DNA from: Fibrobacteres bacterium CG2_30_45_31
Lineage (GTDB): Bacteria; Fibrobacterota; Fibrobacteria; Fibrobacterales; Fibrobacteraceae
Direction of reading: 5' to 3'
Length of the DNA: 7,652 nt
NCBI GenBank assembly: GCA_001873075.1
Contig: MNYL01000090.1
Location: 1-7,652, forward strand
Shown here: positions 5,725 to 7,652 of the stretch, in pieces
Position numbering within the stretch: the stretch's first letter is position 1
Layout: the number at the start of each line of letters is the position of its first letter
The notes under the pieces: model-generated
The model's database searches: none
What the model saw: only the letters and a program-made list of their open reading frames with translations
Told to the model about the DNA's origin: nothing
Made by a program: the position numbers and the translations under genes

Positions 5725-7202
5725 TACAAAGCTCCCATGGCCTTAGGACGCGGAAAAATGAATCGCAGAATATTGGCACACACAAGGGTCGCCGTGCAAG
5801 AAATGAGCGGATTCCAAAAGAAACTAACGATGCCTGCAAACGGAGGCTCGTAGGTAGGGAAAAGTGGCACTTTATTGAAAAGCACAATGGATGTCATCCC
5901 ACAAAGAACTGCGACAATCACCGCTAGAGGAGAAATCCGTTTGGTAAAAAAGGCAAGGAGGAAAAGGGCGAGTAAAGGTCCTGTAAAAAGACCTGTGAAA
6001 AAAAGCGCATTGGAAAGTAGTGAGCTTTTCATATCCACAGCGATAAACGCACAGCCCGTGCTCAGAATTGCCCACAAAATAGTCCACTGTTTCGCTTTGG
6101 CCAACGAAGCCGCACTCTCATCCCGAATGAGCATAATATCTTTCACAGTCGTATTTCCGAGCGCATTAATCGCACTCGAAAGGCTGCTCATCGCGGCTGC
6201 ATAAATTGCCGCCACCACAAGGCCTGTAGCCCCTGAAGGTAAAACGTTCACAATAAAATGCGGAAAAACTTCATTGATAGCGGTCCCTGGAGGCAAAGGA
6301 ACGATTCCTTTCACCTGATAAAAAACATAGAGGCCCGCACCCACCCAAAAGAAAAGAATGGAGACAAAAATACCGAGAACCATACTCAAAACGCTGGAGA
6401 GATTTGCTTCCTTCGCGGATTTACAACTGAGATAACGCTGCACGAACTGCTGATCGCAGCCGCGGATCGCAATTTCAATCACGGCATACACAAAACCCGC
6501 CGAAAGTAAGTTGCGCGCATTGGCAGGGCTCCAATCCGAAGCATTGAACCAGACCGTTTTCCCCGCCTCTGAAGCCATGGCGTACATAGGTCCAAAGCCA
6601 CCTATCGCATGCGCAATAATCAAAAGCGTCAAAAGACCACCACCAAACAACACCCCAAATTGCAACACATCCGTCCACACCACCGCTTTAAACCCACCAT
6701 ACCAAGTGTAAGCGGTCGCGACAAGTGCGGTAATCAAAATAGCCATATGAATATCGATGCCCAAAATAGGGGCGAGTACCAGCGAAGGGGCATAAAGCAA
6801 AATACCCATACGCAATAAGAGATGCAAGCTGTAAAATACCGCCGCAATACGGCGCACGCCCCGCGAAAAATGTTTTTCAAACAATTCGTAAGCGCTTGAA
6901 ATTCCAGCCCTTTTGATGCGTGGGATAAAAACAACACCCACCACTACAATCGCAATCAACGCCCCAAAATTGTTCATTAAAAACGTCATGTTGGTGGCAT
7001 AAGAATCGGCAGGGTTCCCTAAAAAAGTCGTTGCACTCACCGACGTCGCAATAAGACTAATACCTATCGCCACCCACGGCATGGAACCACCGCCGCGCAT
7101 ATAACCTTTAAAATCTTTTTTACCCCGAGAAGCCCAAAGACCCACAAACACAGAAAACAAAATGTACGCAACAAGAACAATCCAATCAAGCAATGTGAAC
7201 AC
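5724..7202 (-). CDS. Sodium:solute symporter, SSS/SLC5 family
   Basis: The protein has 492 residues and is almost entirely hydrophobic, with about 13 membrane helices, the usual length for the family. It should import a small solute with Na+ across the inner membrane. Family marks: ISLIATSVSATTFLG (48-62) on helix 1, with the small residues that line the Na2 site; the SSS signature YTWYGGFKAVVWTDVLQ (165-181); RGCDQQFVQRYLSCKSAKEA (247-266); and the sodium-site helix with MSSLSSAIN (338-346), whose Ser pair matches the Na2 ligands of vSGLT. The DQQ.VQRYLS type is shared by iodide, vitamin, monocarboxylate and sialic-acid-like members, so the substrate cannot be named. The start is a GTG at 7202-7200 with AAAGGA (7216-7211) eight bases upstream, overlapping the stop of the upstream GGDEF gene. 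The stop overlaps the tadA start. No substrate-specific catabolic gene is next to it. Confidence 0.95.
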   Translation of the reverse strand: MFTLLDWIVLVAYILFSVFVGLWASRGKKDFKGYMRGGGSMPWVAIGISLIATSVSATTFLGNPADSYATNMTFLMNNFGALIAIVVVGVVFIPRIKRAGISSAYELFEKHFSRGVRRIAAVFYSLHLLLRMGILLYAPSLVLAPILGIDIHMAILITALVATAYTWYGGFKAVVWTDVLQFGVLFGGGLLTLLIIAHAIGGFGPMYAMASEAGKTVWFNASDWSPANARNLLSAGFVYAVIEIAIRGCDQQFVQRYLSCKSAKEANLSSVLSMVLGIFVSILFFWVGAGLYVFYQVKGIVPLPPGTAINEVFPHFIVNVLPSGATGLVVAAIYAAAMSSLSSAINALGNTTVKDIMLIRDESAASLAKAKQWTILWAILSTGCAFIAVDMKSSLLSNALFFTGLFTGPLLALFLLAFFTKRISPLAVIVAVLCGMTSIVLFNKVPLFPTYEPPFAGIVSFFWNPLISCTATLVCANILRFIFPRPKAMGAL

Positions 7203-7210
7203 AAAAAAAT

Positions 7211-7216
7211 TCCTTT
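7211..7216 (-). promoter_or_regulatory. Ribosome binding site that supports the GTG start of the symporter
   Basis: AAAGGA on the minus strand lies eight bases upstream of the GTG at 7202. It overlaps the TAA stop of the GGDEF gene (7217-7215). There is no in-frame ATG near by, and a start at the GTG keeps the N-terminal helix complete. Confidence 0.7.
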
Positions 7217-7652
7217 AGACTGAGGGGGTTTCCGGTTTTGTGGATTCGGAGCCTGAGTACTCAATGTACTCGACTACTTGGTTACGTCCGCCATTCTTGG
7301 CCTTGTACAAAGCCTTATCGGCAAAGGAAAGCGCTTGTTTCATATCGCGGTATTCAGGGCGCACCAAAAAACTACCAATACTGACCGTCACCGGAATTTG
7401 CTCGGCTCGATGAATGTCAAATAATTTATCTCCAATGGCCTTGCGAATACGCTCGGCGGTTTCCTTGAGTGCCTCTGGGGAACAATCCACGAGACCCACC
7501 ACAAACTCTTCACCCCCATAGCGAGCGACCACATCAATTTCTCCACGCACTTCATCGCGAATTCGAGAGGCAATGCCCTTGATCACTTCATCCCCCGCCG
7601 GATGACCGTAAGTATCATTGATGTGCTTGAAGTGGTCAATATCCAGCATTAA
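7215..7652 (-). CDS. GGDEF-domain diguanylate cyclase, C-terminal part (starts beyond the right edge)
   Basis: The frame is open through base 7652, and the Met at 7649 is inside the domain (L-MLDIDHFK), so the true start lies outside the window. About 145 residues are visible, nearly a whole GGDEF domain. It makes cyclic di-GMP from two GTP (family knowledge). Counting from that Met, the metal Asp is D3 in LDIDHFKHINDTYGH, N11 and D20 contact the guanine, and the active loop is YGGEEF (44-49), intact. The segment before it reads R-G-E-I-D (35-39), so the usual RxxD inhibitory site is not in register (Gly at the Arg position). After the domain comes a short polar tail (ESTKPETPSV). Any sensor or receiver domain would be in the missing part. 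The stop lies 12 bases before the GTG of the symporter, and the stop region carries that gene's ribosome binding site, so they are probably co-transcribed. Confidence 0.95.
   Translation of the reverse strand, partial: LMLDIDHFKHINDTYGHPAGDEVIKGIASRIRDEVRGEIDVVARYGGEEFVVGLVDCSPEALKETAERIRKAIGDKLFDIHRAEQIPVTVSIGSFLVRPEYRDMKQALSFADKALYKAKNGGRNQVVEYIEYSGSESTKPETPSV

Noticed and set aside
5206..5853. Plus-strand open frame of 215 residues
   Set aside because: It is antisense to tadA and the end of the symporter, both certain from their motifs; its composition (Arg, Thr and His rich) looks like a shadow.
7649..7652. The Met at 7649 as the start of the GGDEF gene
   Set aside because: It lies within the conserved LMLDIDHFK core of the domain and the frame stays open to the edge, so the gene begins outside.

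Overview
All genes that I can support lie on the minus strand, so the window reads from right (7652) to left (1). The DNA has moderate GC content, and the genes are packed with 1- to 4-base overlaps or very short gaps. A lipoprotein with a lipobox, a secreted beta-helix protein and an OmpA-type peptidoglycan-binding protein point to a Gram-negative (diderm) bacterium. The style of the hypothetical envelope proteins is compatible with Fibrobacterota, but no rRNA or marker gene confirms this and I hold it loosely.

Right part (7652 to 3484). The order is: the 3' part of a GGDEF diguanylate cyclase; an SLC5/SSS sodium:solute symporter; tadA (tRNA adenosine deaminase); a lipoprotein of unknown function; a 56-residue small ORF that fills the whole spacer and overlaps both neighbours; and a secreted right-handed beta-helix protein. 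Gaps are 14 bases or fewer, and the start/stop overlaps suggest one transcript. The functions are mixed: signalling, transport, tRNA editing and envelope. No obvious pathway joins them.

Left part (3436 to 1). This is a tightly coupled four-gene module: a ~295-residue cytoplasmic protein resembling DUF3348; a 548-residue MotA/TolQ/ExbB-type proton channel subunit with a long helical tail (DUF802-like); a MotB/OmpA-like partner; and a gene cut by the window edge that may be DUF2894-like. The three junctions are ATGA, TGATG and ATGA. From memory, this gene order (DUF3348, DUF802, OmpA, DUF2894) recurs in Proteobacteria as an uncharacterised cluster. The channel threonines and the transmembrane aspartate expected of a proton-driven MotA/MotB-type motor are present. 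The long tail is reminiscent of ZorA of the Zorya anti-phage system, but no Zorya effector is visible here. This module is the most interesting content of the window.

There are no tRNAs, rRNAs, insertion sequences, CRISPR arrays or clear rho-independent terminators, and no gene-free stretch longer than about 80 bases.
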